Shown here: positions 46,601 through 56,690 of the stretch, in pieces
How positions within the stretch are numbered: position 1 is the stretch's first letter
How the letters are laid out: each line of letters opens with the position of its first letter
Translations under genes and position numbers: made by a program
The notes under the pieces: generated by a model
What the model saw: the letters and a program-made list of their open reading frames with translations, nothing else
Database searches by the model: none
What the model was told of the DNA's origin: nothing
Source: Oidiodendron maius Zn
Lineage: Eukaryota; Ascomycota; Leotiomycetes; Myxotrichaceae
Direction: 5' to 3'
Length of the DNA: 64,000 nt
Assembly: GCA_000827325.1 (NCBI GenBank)
Contig: KN832875.1
Location: 1,364,001-1,428,000, forward strand

Positions 46601-46830
46601 TCAACATCATCGGCAGAGGGATCGGTAATGTCCGGATGAAGGGCAGAAGTCGAGGTACGAAACTTCAAGGCTGTCGGTGCGCCTCGAAGATGAGTATTAA
46701 GTATACTGCCATGAGATCTGGCTATCTGATGGAGGTTTTCTCTAGAGGTCGCTGAGTGCAAACCTGCGCGAGGGACGGGGAGTCGCGAGGGACGTGGGAT
46801 GGCACTGGGCCTGGGGCTGGATTGATCCAT
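43691..46830 (-). CDS. Leucine-rich-repeat protein, LRRC40-like, with a long disordered N-terminus
   Basis: Two exons, 46830-45220 and 45166-43691, give 1,028 residues; the 53-bp phase-0 intron lies inside a repeat (LLTSLNL-SNNKLNNDSL). The first ~400 residues are Ser/Pro/Arg-rich with a short Ala/Lys helix (LRDQIAKAKAAKRAAAAKS). From about residue 425 LRR units of 22-24 residues run nearly to the end, with two blocks separated by a loop of about 100 residues (ERKFSTMTTDDLKRALRARV and on). The terminal cap KGTEATLAWLRDRIP corresponds to the conserved end of LRRC40. The repeats are of the short intracellular type with no signal peptide or membrane anchor, so the protein is probably a cytosolic or nuclear scaffold. 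Function in fungi is unknown to me; S. pombe has a related LRR protein. Confidence 0.88.
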
Positions 46831-48497
46831 TATTGCGATGGTTCAGACAGAATTAGGAGTTAGTTCATTATCGTAATGGCATAAGCGTCCAGGCGAAAGG
46901 CCGCTGGACCGTGACAGCCTGGAAGGAATGAGGTGCGTCGCGAAATCGAGATGGAGGAGCAGGCTGGATCGAGCTTCAGGGGAGGTTGATGTTGCACACG
47001 CTTGACCCTTCCTGCAGGGAGTGTTGAGCGATCAGCACCGGAAAAAGTGACCCTGGGCACGGCACGAATGAGATCCCTTTGGCATGGGGGGGAGCGTGGC
47101 CGGAGGCAAGCCGAAGCAGTGGATCGTCACGCGTTTCAGGGGCGGACGCAGAAAATTGAAGATAAAATCTATTTAACTTGATATGTCCAAACAGAGATCC
47201 TACGCCATGGCCAAGATGGCAGTCGTCCCTGAGCTTAGATGCCGGGAGTAACCGCGCCTTACCCTCCTGGGATACCCACTGGTGCTTAGCTAATTGAGAT
47301 CGAATAGTTTAAGTTATCATGAAAAAAGAAAGGGAAGAAAAGAGCGGGCTTATACGACAGGGTTCCCAGCCATTCTCTAGAAGAGCCTATCTATACGTCG
47401 TTGGCGTGCAGGAGATGTCTGACCCCACGCAAGCCCCCTTCGCTCTTCTGCGCGTAGTATATTGGCTGTTGAAACTTGGGACATGGGCATGGACTCTCAG
47501 AGAGTATCAGAGAGCCCATTATGAATTGTGATAGGTAAGGTAGGCTATCCTCTTTCACTCGAGAAGAACCACCTTCGGCCTTTAATTGCCCGCTTTCTGC
47601 AGATTTCAATAGCTCGTAGGACTGCAATGGGGACTTTCCAAAATAGCTGCACTTTGTTGTCTCGTTGGCCCAAGTATGGTGATGTCCACCTCCGGCAAGC
47701 GCGATCGATGATAACCCTGTCGTATAAGTAGGCTGGATGGCCGTCCTTCTCAGATATGGCTCTACTGTAAAATTTCATTCCTCCCTTAGTTTATAACTTA
47801 GCAATACTGTCCCCGACCCCATCCATCCGAATGAAGATATACTCCATCCCAGAAGAGTCCAGATCATCGCCGCTTTACCGGCTTTGTTGAAAAGGGACCA
47901 CAGATCTAGAGGCATGCAAAAGCGGCGGCTGCACATTTCCTCGCCAACCACCGCCCGCCGCCCCGCACAGACCAATTCCGCCCAGCCCACCCGTGACCGG
48001 CATTCTGCCCGCCAGCCATCTCCCAGCCTGCTGTTGCCATGCACCAAGACCTACATTACATCGACAATACACCCTCTCAACCCTCCTCCATCATCCGTTT
48101 CTCTCCTCCATCTCAATCGCATACCTCTTCCTCACCCGCCAACGCCACTGCGTTGCTCCCAACTCCTCGTGCTGGTACGTCTTCTCGCCTTCCATTCCCC
48201 CAATTCGTTCGCTCCCATGCCAACGCATCTGCGTCTACTGCAATGCGGCTTACTCCTCAGTCGTGTGCTGTTTGCGGCTGCGAGGACGTAATACATCCTG
48301 CATGGACGCCTGAACCGCGAGCTGACAGAGCCTGAAGATCCACTTCCAGATCTCGAATTGCCATCCAGTCCGGGACGATATTCGTAGCCGCATTGACGAT
48401 TCGGTGTGACAAGACTCGATTCACACGCGCAACACCTCGGTTCCCAGATGCGATAGGAGACTCTTTGTGTTCGCTTTACAACGCTCCCTTCTCTACA
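46831..48497. other. Divergent promoter region of two genes, with an upstream open frame
   Basis: 1.67 kb between divergent starts. At 48039-48335 on the + strand an ATG opens a 98-codon Ser/Pro-rich frame (with SCAVCGCEDVIHPAW near its end). It closes 162 bp before the next gene's start. It may be an upstream ORF in a long leader or a first exon; I could not find a join. Otherwise no gene. Confidence 0.4.
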
Positions 48498-50030
48498 ATG
48501 GCTTCACCCAACTCCTTCGAGGGTATGTCGAGTCCTGCGGACTCGCCTTCCACCCCCAAGCCTCTTAATGCTGTCTTGCCTGCTAGCCAGGAGAGCGCCC
48601 ATGCTATGTCGGCCTCCACTTCCATGGTCGGAGCTCCGTCTGCTACCCTCCCCACCATCGAGTCTTCCATGTCTCAGGAAACCATCACCCCGCCTCCATC
48701 CTCACAGCCAGTGAATTCGCGATATGCCGCTAGCTCTCTCAAATCTACACCAGAACCATCCATGCTGTCGTCCCCACCGCCTACAGTTGTCAATGGCACC
48801 AAGAAGGAGCATGCGAATTCTGTTTCCATTGCCAGTCTCACCCTCGAGAAACTGTCAAATACCAGTCACGAGGAGATTCTTGGCATGCTTCGCTCTCTCA
48901 AAGGCGAGAACCAGGACCTTGCGGCGGCCGTTGCTGAGGCTCGCATGTCTGCTGCTCACTATAAGCTACAACATAACTTGCTGACTATCGAGACTGAAGA
49001 AGCTGCGCTGCGTGCTGATGTCGAGCATGAGATGACACGCCGCGAAGTACAGGCGTTGCAACGCATGGTCCAAGGCCCTGAGAGCCAGGCCGGCCGTGAG
49101 TATGTTTCGAGACTGAAGACGTACTGCCACGTTATGCAAGAGAAAAACGTAGACTTGCAGAAGCGCCTCATGAAGGCGAAGAAGCTCATCGCAGAAAGGG
49201 ATGATGAGATCAATGCCTTGGTTGATGAGAAGAAGATGCTGATGACTCGTCTCCGTGAGAACCGAGAGCACATGAACTACTTGCGAAGCCCAGGTGGTAT
49301 TTTCCACATTGCTACCCCCAAGATCTCAAACAGTAGTTACCCTGCCACTCCTCAGCAGCAGCATCGCGGTACGCCAAAACAAACCCCTTTGACCGGTCAC
49401 TCGGTACGCCGCGATCACAGCCAAGAGCCATTTGCTGCTTTGCTACTCGCGGATCGGGTCCTGAGCCAGGAGAACAATAGCGCTCCGTCAACTCCTATTG
49501 TCAGCCGACGTGCGGATCCTCATACTCCAATGAGACACAACCGAGGAGTCCAGTCTTTGTCTTCCCTTCCCAGCACTCCCAGGAGTGCTAGACCTAACAC
49601 CTCAAATTCCACACTTCTCCCCTCAGCACCAATCAACGAGACACAGGTAAAACACACCCCCAACCAGAGAAGAGACTACGCTGCCGAGAGGGAATACGAA
49701 CGTCGCCGCAAATCTCGTGACAGCACGATCTCGGCTTCTGACTCCGAGGAGGTTGCCCGAGCTACTAGAGCATATCGAGCGGAGAGCGAGGAAGTCCAAC
49801 AGAGCCAGGCGAGCCAGAGTGCAACAGAGATGCTGCGCATTGACCCGAGGGAGTCCTTCGAGGTAGCAGCGTCTCGCACGGGAACACCTGCAGCTGAGAA
49901 GTACCAATCTAAGATTATGGCGACAGTCTCGAAGAGGAAACGCGATGAGGATGCCTATGGTGATGCTGCTGCTAAGAAGATGAGAATGGCTGAGGCTGTT
50001 GGTTTGGGAATCGGTTATGAGCGTCATTAG
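48498..50030 (+). CDS. Coiled-coil protein conserved in filamentous fungi, function unknown
   Basis: A single exon; from MASPNSFEGMSSPADS it encodes 510 residues. The frame is open upstream to an in-frame ATG at 48393, but that extension (MTIRCDKTRFTR) looks like leader sequence. Residues 1-115 are Ser/Pro/Thr-rich. From about 118 to 275 a long helix with heptads runs (LTLEKLSNTSHEEILGMLRS, LRADVEHEMTRREVQALQRM, LQKRLMKAKKLIAERDDEIN), that is, a coiled coil. A disordered SP/TP-rich segment follows, then a conserved basic end with KRKRDEDAYGDAAAKKMRMA that looks like a bipartite nuclear signal. No enzymatic domain is visible. A nuclear structural or adaptor role fits the build, but this is inference. 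Confidence 0.82.
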   Translation: MASPNSFEGMSSPADSPSTPKPLNAVLPASQESAHAMSASTSMVGAPSATLPTIESSMSQETITPPPSSQPVNSRYAASSLKSTPEPSMLSSPPPTVVNGTKKEHANSVSIASLTLEKLSNTSHEEILGMLRSLKGENQDLAAAVAEARMSAAHYKLQHNLLTIETEEAALRADVEHEMTRREVQALQRMVQGPESQAGREYVSRLKTYCHVMQEKNVDLQKRLMKAKKLIAERDDEINALVDEKKMLMTRLRENREHMNYLRSPGGIFHIATPKISNSSYPATPQQQHRGTPKQTPLTGHSVRRDHSQEPFAALLLADRVLSQENNSAPSTPIVSRRADPHTPMRHNRGVQSLSSLPSTPRSARPNTSNSTLLPSAPINETQVKHTPNQRRDYAAEREYERRRKSRDSTISASDSEEVARATRAYRAESEEVQQSQASQSATEMLRIDPRESFEVAASRTGTPAAEKYQSKIMATVSKRKRDEDAYGDAAAKKMRMAEAVGLGIGYERH

Positions 50031-50325
50031 CATATTAGGTTCAGAGTTTGTCATTTCTGCCCTAGCTCAGCTACCTCGGTAGAGGATTATCCCGATTCAT
50101 TATTTGCGCATAGATAGATACCTCTTGCTTATGAGTTGAGATACTCCGGCTCAAAGCTGTCAGTTATAATGGACTTAAGCAACCATTGCTTGAAATTCTG
50201 CAATTTATGACTGCTCTCTACAACACTGTATTCCATGTAGTAGGCTAATTGATATCTATTATATATGGCCCATGTAGTACCCATCCATTTAACGAAGTCA
50301 TAACTCACAATTTCGACCCCTCCCT

Positions 50326-51408
50326 CTAAAAGGTCCCCTTCTCATGCTCTCTCAGTGCCCACTCAATCAGTCTCTTCTTCCTCAACTCCACGCCAGTCCT
50401 CGGTGCCCTGCCATCCACGGAGCCCATGAAGCTGTGCGTGCTGAAACCTAGCAGTGAGAGCAGCTTCGGCGGCAGGGAGTCTAGATCTTCCCATCCGGTC
50501 GCCACGGTCATATTCTCAAATGAGCGAATCCACGGCTGGCAGTACTGAATGTTCAGGCTGCGGCGGGGCGCGCCACTGATATTCGCCCCACCGCTGTGCC
50601 ATACCGTGTTCAGGAAGTAGACCATGGACCCCGCAGGCATAATGGCTGAGACCATCTCCTCCCGACGGGGCTCGCGCTCGTCGTTCCAGCGGTGCGAGCC
50701 TGGGATGAGAGTGGTCGCACCATTGGTAGCGGTGAAGTCATCGAGAGAAACCATAGCGCCCTGTGGGTGTTGGGATTTAGTATCTCGGCGCTCGGATGGG
50801 AATGTGATACATGGAAATGTAAATTCAAGCAAAAGATACAAAACCAAAAGAACTTTATCTCAAAGGAAACAGTCACACATACAATCCCCATTAAAGGCCG
50901 CGGGCGTGGAAGTGGAATCAGCCCATCATCAGTATGCATTCTCTGTTCCTCCTCTCCCGGCTCGATAATCACACTCTGGTAGGTATTTAACAGGTAATGC
51001 GGCTGGAGGAAGTAATCATTCAGAGCCATCACGGTGGGATGGATGGCAAAACTATCAAACGCGCGACTCTTGTCTTGCAAGCAGTACATGCGTTTGGTGC
51101 TCAGGCCCTCAAAGGGATTGCGCCCGCCTCTGGCTGCAGGACCAGATGATTCCGACGCCTCGAGACGGGCGAGCTCGCTCTTGGCAAGCTCGACCTCGGC
51201 GGGGGTGTATAGCCTCTCGAGGATCACATAACCGTTCGAAACGACTTGGTCTATGAGGTGCTGGATGGAAGGGTCCTTTTTGCCTGGGAGGAAGGTCGTT
51301 CCTTCGCCCAGCTGGATGCGTTCCTTGCTCAAGTTTGGCGGTGGTGCGACAAACGCCTGGAGTGGTCAATACGGGTATGCCGGGGATTGATGGAATGCAA
51401 CTCACCAT
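50326..51408 (-). CDS. Phytanoyl-CoA dioxygenase (PhyH) family enzyme
   Basis: Three exons, 51408-51406 (ATG alone), 51356-50883 and 50760-50326, give 303 residues. Intron 1 (49 bp) joins the ATG to AFVAPPPNLSKERIQLG and removes the need for a non-ATG start; intron 2 is long for this window (122 bp). The Fe(II)/2-oxoglutarate site is HTDD (His142, Asp144), His214 in NTVWHSGGANISG, and an Arg in PRRSLNIQY for 2-oxoglutarate. The fold core GAMVSLDDFTATNGATTLIP is typical. The enzyme hydroxylates an aliphatic or secondary-metabolite substrate; which one is unknown. There is no peroxisomal SKL-type end (it ends HEKGTF). It lies beside a Zn2Cys6 regulator and an RTA1 gene, which hints at a small co-regulated unit. 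Confidence 0.9.
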
Positions 51409-51957
51409 GTTTAATACACTTGGCCAACCGGGTATGCAATTATGGACTGCATGCACTTTCTACATTCAGAGGACACAAATTGAATAGAGAAAATGTCGGC
51501 GGTAATTTGAGGTTCTGCCACGCCGTTATATATCTGGTGTGAATGCGCCACGCCGTCGGACGCAGCTGAAGCGGGATGGGATGCGGGATGGCGCCTGCGT
51601 ACCCCCGCATGTGGAAGGTACCCGAGGCTCGCCTGCCGCAACGAGCACTATTCCCTTTCCGTTAGATTCATCTTCTTTTCCCCCTTCAACTTCCCTGATA
51701 TCTCATTTTGTTCGGCGCTGGCAATTGTAGAGTTATAGAGTGTGCTGTCTCGTGAGATGTGTTAGCTAACAGATTGCTCTGTGCTTTGATCGACGCAAGG
51801 TTGGCCCTACCCAAAATTAGCGAGAGCGGCTTTACCAATCGACGTGTTACCTGGTTGATAAACTATTAAGGTTCTTACTGAGAGGGGGGAAATCAATAGA
51901 CATTTCAGCCCTTTGTGTGTTCATCAAGGATATCAAGGCACCGCTCTGCATTCCGCG
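51409..51957. other. Intergenic region between the PhyH gene and the Zn2Cys6 gene
   Basis: 549 bp with the PhyH promoter and the 3' end of the regulator gene, both on the minus strand. No gene seen. Confidence 0.45.
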
Positions 51958-53731
51958 TTACCAAGTTATGACCTCCTCTCTGTACATGCCAATCATTTCC
52001 CTCCTGGCCCCAACAGTGAGCTTCAGTGATCTTTCCCAGTCTCTTGGTCTTTCAATGCCGTAGCTGGAATACTTTTCAATCATGTTGGCACCATCACGAT
52101 ACTGCTTCATCTTCCACGTCGGACTCAGTCCCGGCAGAGGTTGAAAGATGTCCACATTTGGATCCTCTTCCTCAGGCTTACTGCTTGATACAGACACCTT
52201 TGTGATATCGCGATCCAGGACCTCCTCAGTCTTGACGATATGATAAGCCATCTTCACAGCCATCTCCTGGCCCCACATGCCTTCGCGACTCGGAATGCGA
52301 GGATGATTGAGCAAGATAACAGCCATCCACTGGACGTGCGAGGAGGTGGATTTGACTGCGGTGTAGAACAGCGGTCCAATGATGCCAAGATCGAATGAGT
52401 AGTCATGATATCGCTTAGAAGGATCCGATGTGACGACCGACGAGGGTTTGGCACCTGGACTCCCAAGGAATTCTTTGGCAAGGCTGATGACATTTTCGAA
52501 AGCTGAAGTTAAGATGTCAGGTGACCTCCCTGCGGCCAGTTGAAGCATTATCGAGAGGCACTGGCTGTGTACTCTAAGGAGCTCAAAGGCCAATGTATCT
52601 TTATCTTTTAGCAACGACTGTTGCTTGTTTCGGAACATCTGCAATCGTTTATTCCATTTCTCAAGCGCCAGGGAGTAACTTTGATACTTCTCTGCTATTT
52701 TTTCTGACGATTGTACTCTATATGGCGCGGCGTACACATATGGGTATGCGAGGAGGAATTGCTCTTCTAGACTATCCCGCGCATCCGACGCACTGGTAAA
52801 TGGCTGCTCAACAGATCGGGGAGGAATCAAAAGCTGTTCGGGTCTGGTATGAGCATTGCCAAGAAACATACTCTGAATAGTCACGCGACGGAATAGTTGT
52901 GCTATAGGTTTGTTGATATCGGACTCTGGAATTGTAGCAAGGATGCCCAAGCCCTTTGTATAGTGCTGTATTGCCATATAATGATTATACTGGATGAGTT
53001 CATGGCAAATGAATAACAAACAGGAAACTAGAGCCATGTCAATGGCTTCGGGTGATCTGCTCTCGAGCAGCTGGTGTGTTCGTACTATAGCTTTGTTGTA
53101 TTGTTGAAGGCCGAGAAGCCTATGCTTTTGGTTCTCCTTGTTGCTAGGGTGAAGACCACCACCAACAGCAAAGCCCTCATGCAAGGTACTTAATCCAACT
53201 ACCGCGTGCCATACAGACAGCTCTGCAATGCTGAGATAAAGAACAAGGGTGTTCCAAGTATTGCAGTTAAAGTACCCAGAGAGGGCCTGTGCCGTCCTAT
53301 TACGGAAATAGCTAACTGCTCTTCGCTCAAATGAGGTGCCAATAGGAGTAAGATTTGGTGATAGCGTGATGCTTCTCTGAGTTGTCTCTGTTTGTTGGGA
53401 CTCTGGGATTGAACTGCCAGGAGGGGTCCTAGGTTTAGCCTTGGCCTTCAGCGATGGCGGCGGCGGGTATCCTTCGCATTTGCGGCCAGTCGAAGTACAT
53501 TTATTACACCAAGGCTTGCCTTCATCACATTTGACTCTTCGAATCCTAATCGGAGGTTCAGTACCCTGTACGCTCTCATTCTTTACTACAATTAAAGGAC
53601 GGGAGCCCAAACCTGCAAGTGGCACATCCGGTTCGGCATCGAGGCCCTCGCGGCCCTTTACGGCCGATCGACAATTGTGATGAAACTTCGCCCTCATTCT
53701 CAGAAGATAGGGATGCTGCAGGACGTATCAT
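51958..53731 (-). CDS. Zn2Cys6 fungal transcription factor
   Basis: Two exons, 53731-53613 and 53545-51958, give 568 residues; the 67-bp phase-2 intron splits the zinc cluster, a common feature in this class. The cluster reads CRTGCATC-RIRRVKCDEGKPWC followed by NKCTSTGRKCEGY, with the six cysteines in the expected spacing. The linker (PPPPSLKAKAKPRTPPG) is followed by a fungal-specific regulatory region with FERRAVSYFRNRTAQALSGYF, LSVWHAVVGLSTLHEGFA and later helices to the end. The protein binds CGG-type DNA elements as a nuclear regulator. The start at MIRPAASLSSE is preferred over upstream in-frame Met codons because it leaves a normal short lead-in. It is divergent from the RTA1 gene (634 bp). 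Confidence 0.92.
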
Positions 53732-54365
53732 GTTGCTCGTAGTCTTCGGCGGAAAAAAGGGAGGGTTGTCAAGAGCTGGAAAGCCCGCGAGAGACAAAGA
53801 ACACGTATCACAGCACAGCCCCAGCGAAGTGATAATGTCATCGATGGCATTGCTCACGTATCTGAGCTCGAAGATTACGGGAGCCTTGAGCCAATTCGGC
53901 GAAAGCACTGACACCGACACTTACGATGCACTGAAGGAAGTATCCAAGAGACGTGATATATCAACTTGGCGGGTCAGTCTATCCGCGTCTCCTGAGTTTC
54001 GGCGAGGCGACCAATCAAAGTAGGCGCAACTTCGTACCGTACACCCCATGGAATCTCGAGACTGGCAAATGCCACCAACACAGCTCTATTGCATGCCACT
54101 ACGACCTTTTCTAGAGGAATAAATGGATCACACTCTTGCGTAATGATAGGTTTACTCAGCGATATAAGGCAAGGATCTTATTTGCAAGAGGTATATAGTT
54201 CCTCCGTAAGCTCCGTGCTGACCAGACAGGACGAATATAATTATTTCATTGCTCTCTCAAATTTTACATCTAAGCTCTCTCTCTATATCATTTTATCTTC
54301 CGTTATTTGTCATTTTGCTATGTACATGATCTAAATCCGTATTGCCACTTTCTTGGATTTTAAAA
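53732..54365. other. Divergent promoter region of the Zn2Cys6 and RTA1 genes
   Basis: 634 bp shared by the two genes, probably regulatory for both. AT-rich near the RTA1 start. No further gene is supported. Confidence 0.45.
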
Positions 54366-55526
54366 ATGTCGCTCCAAATTGTGCAGGCCAGAACGTCGAC
54401 CGTCCTCGGCCTCTCTTGCAGTGCGTCTTTCCAATCTAGTATTCCCTACAAGTGATTTCATACCGCTAACAACTCTCCAGATCCCACGGATAACCCAGAT
54501 TTCCAATTTAATTACTGCCCGTCCTTGGGTGCCGCCATTCTATTCACAGCCCTCTTCGGCCTCAGCGTCCTTAGTCATGTCTTCCAAGCACGGCACCATA
54601 AAAAATGGTTCTGCTGGGTATTGATAATGGGTGCGATCTGGGAGTTTATTTCGAGCGCGACAAGGATCGAAAGCATTAAATCTCCCTTCGATAAGCAGGT
54701 TTCTCAAACGACTTTCGTCTTTCTTGTCCTCGCTCCACTTTGGATCAATGCTTTCGATTACATGGTCCTCGGTCGAATGGTGCATTATTATCTCCCAGAT
54801 AAGCAGCTTGTTGGTGTCAAGGCTCAGAGATTTGCCCTCTACTTTGTCTCTTTGGATATCACGTTAGAATACCCCCACATATAAAAAGTGACAGCGCTAA
54901 GATCAGCCACAGCTCGTTCATTGTCCAACTGGTAGGCGCCTTGACAACGGTTGGCAATAACAAAAAGCCATCAACCGTGGCAACTGGGCTCCACATATAC
55001 ACAGCAGGAGTATGTCTTCAACAGGCCGTCATACTTAGTTTTCTGATCCTATGCATTCTCTTCCAACGACGCATGAATCGCGAGTCAGAGAGGAATCTAA
55101 TCCAGGGCAACCGCCTGGTTATTGCTCTCTATATATCACTTGCTCTAATCACGGTAAATTCTCCCCTTCTCTCATCCGCAAAACGTTAACTAAAAGGAAC
55201 CTCGCCCCCGACAGTACCGGATAATCTTCCGCATAATCGAGTTCTCCGCAGGCAACGACTCTGTCATCCACAATACGCTCGACAACAACGAGTGGTACAT
55301 GTACGTCTTCGATGAGGCGCCCATGTTCCTCGCCCTCATAGTCTTTCACGTGTATCACCCCGGCCACGTGCTGATAGGACCGGAGAGCGAATATCCGAAA
55401 CCCTCGCGAGAGGACAAGGCTGCGAGAGGACGAGGCTCGGGTTGGAGATTCTGGATCAGGAACGCTGGGGATGGGAAGATGGCTAAGAGGGATGGGTATT
55501 TACTTAGTTCACCGGGTAACAAATAA
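54366..55526 (+). CDS. RTA1-family seven-transmembrane protein
   Basis: Four exons, 54366-54420, 54481-54862, 54907-55153 and 55215-55526, give 331 residues. The start MSLQIVQARTSTVLGLSC joins NPTDNPDFQFNYCPSL. Seven hydrophobic segments follow in the RTA1 order: LGAAILFTALFGLSVLSHVF, then CWVLIMGAIWEFISSATR, FVFLVLAPLWINAFDYMVLG, FIVQLVGAL, QQAVILSFLILCILF, LVIALYISLALIT and MFLALIVFHVYHPGHV. The loop YRIIFRIIEFSAGNDSVIHN is a family signature. RTA1-like proteins are linked to resistance to 7-aminocholesterol, lipid translocation and stress; most are plasma-membrane proteins whose substrates are unclear. Three of the four exons begin or end in membrane segments, and each intron join restores the family sequence. 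Confidence 0.92.
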
Positions 55527-56690
55527 GGTAGATAAGTTTTTTTAAGGTTCTCCGCTGGAGTACATAAGGTAGGTATGCACCAAGGATCTACTACTACTTT
55601 AGCCCCTGAGCAACCGACGCCCAGGAACACAGGGCTGCTCATGCATCCAAGGGGCTTTAGCGAGACTACCACGTCCTACCTACACAGGGCTCCCTAGGGG
55701 GTGTTCATGTTTTGGCTCCCCGTTTTAAAATAATCATTAGGTTAAATTCGATACCATTCCCTTGAATGCATAACCTCTCAATCTCGTGACTGCTACTGTT
55801 TTAACTCTAATCTCTATCCTTTCTGAGTATGTCTCGTAAGGCTGCGGGGGGCTAATAATAACTCTCATTACGCTATTCTTCTAGTAATCTCCGCTGTGCA
55901 TGCATAAATCCACATGGACGGTTGCCGTGCGCAGTAATCGCCACGAGTTTGACATGGAGGGGTAGAGGCGTCTCACCCCTTTTCAAAAGCGGGAGGGCGG
56001 TGCCTGCATTGACTGCGCCCAGTAGGGCTGGTATCTAGGGCTAGAGAAAGGGGCGGGGTAAGGACATTTGGAAATATGCGAAGCCGTATTTTTTCCATCG
56101 TCAGATCACATCTTGTACGGATTTTATGGGCTTTAACTGTTTAGATTGATAAATATTGAGTACGAAGGGTATCTCTGACGACAACAATTAAGAAAGGGTG
56201 ACCGAGGAAGACAGACGCCAGCCCATATGCCATCAGGAACTATTATTACAATTTCCCATATCCAATCTGTTCGTGACCCCGCCGTCCAGATCCAAATGTG
56301 CAACACACCCACACGCACACAAAAAACTCAAATAACAACCCGATGCAAACCCACCTACGTGCCCACCATTTCGAAACGAAAAAAAAAAACTTTTTTCCTT
56401 TCCGCCCTCCAAGATGCCTCTTGTCCACCCAATGCCTGACTGACTGGAAAAAGACTTTGGGGTCGCCCCCCTTAGCAGTTGCCGCTCTTTATATCTTACA
56501 CACAAAACGCACCGCCCGGAAAATGCATAGAACGCAGGGAGCGGGTATCTCAAGAGTGTGCTTAGGAAATGCGAGTATGACGGAAGAAAATGGGATTAAC
56601 CTCCTCCCGAGGAAACCGCCCTCCTCTCATCTATCTGTTCTCTTATTTTCTTTCAAATAGCCGCGCCTATGCTGCAGATAGGTGGCTTCT
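55527..56690. other. Intergenic region (convergent), possible decayed DNA
   Basis: 1.16 kb with no gene. Some direct and inverted short repeats (ACACAGGGCT at about 55627 and 55682; GTAGGTA and TACCTAC around 55569 and 55679) stand out but do not form a clear element. A purine run with A9-10 lies near 56379-56390. No transposase motif seen. Confidence 0.4.

Noticed and set aside
55560-55690. Short direct and inverted repeats that could mark a small transposon
   Set aside because: The repeats are only 7-10 bp, imperfectly placed, and there is no target-site duplication or internal similarity to a known element.
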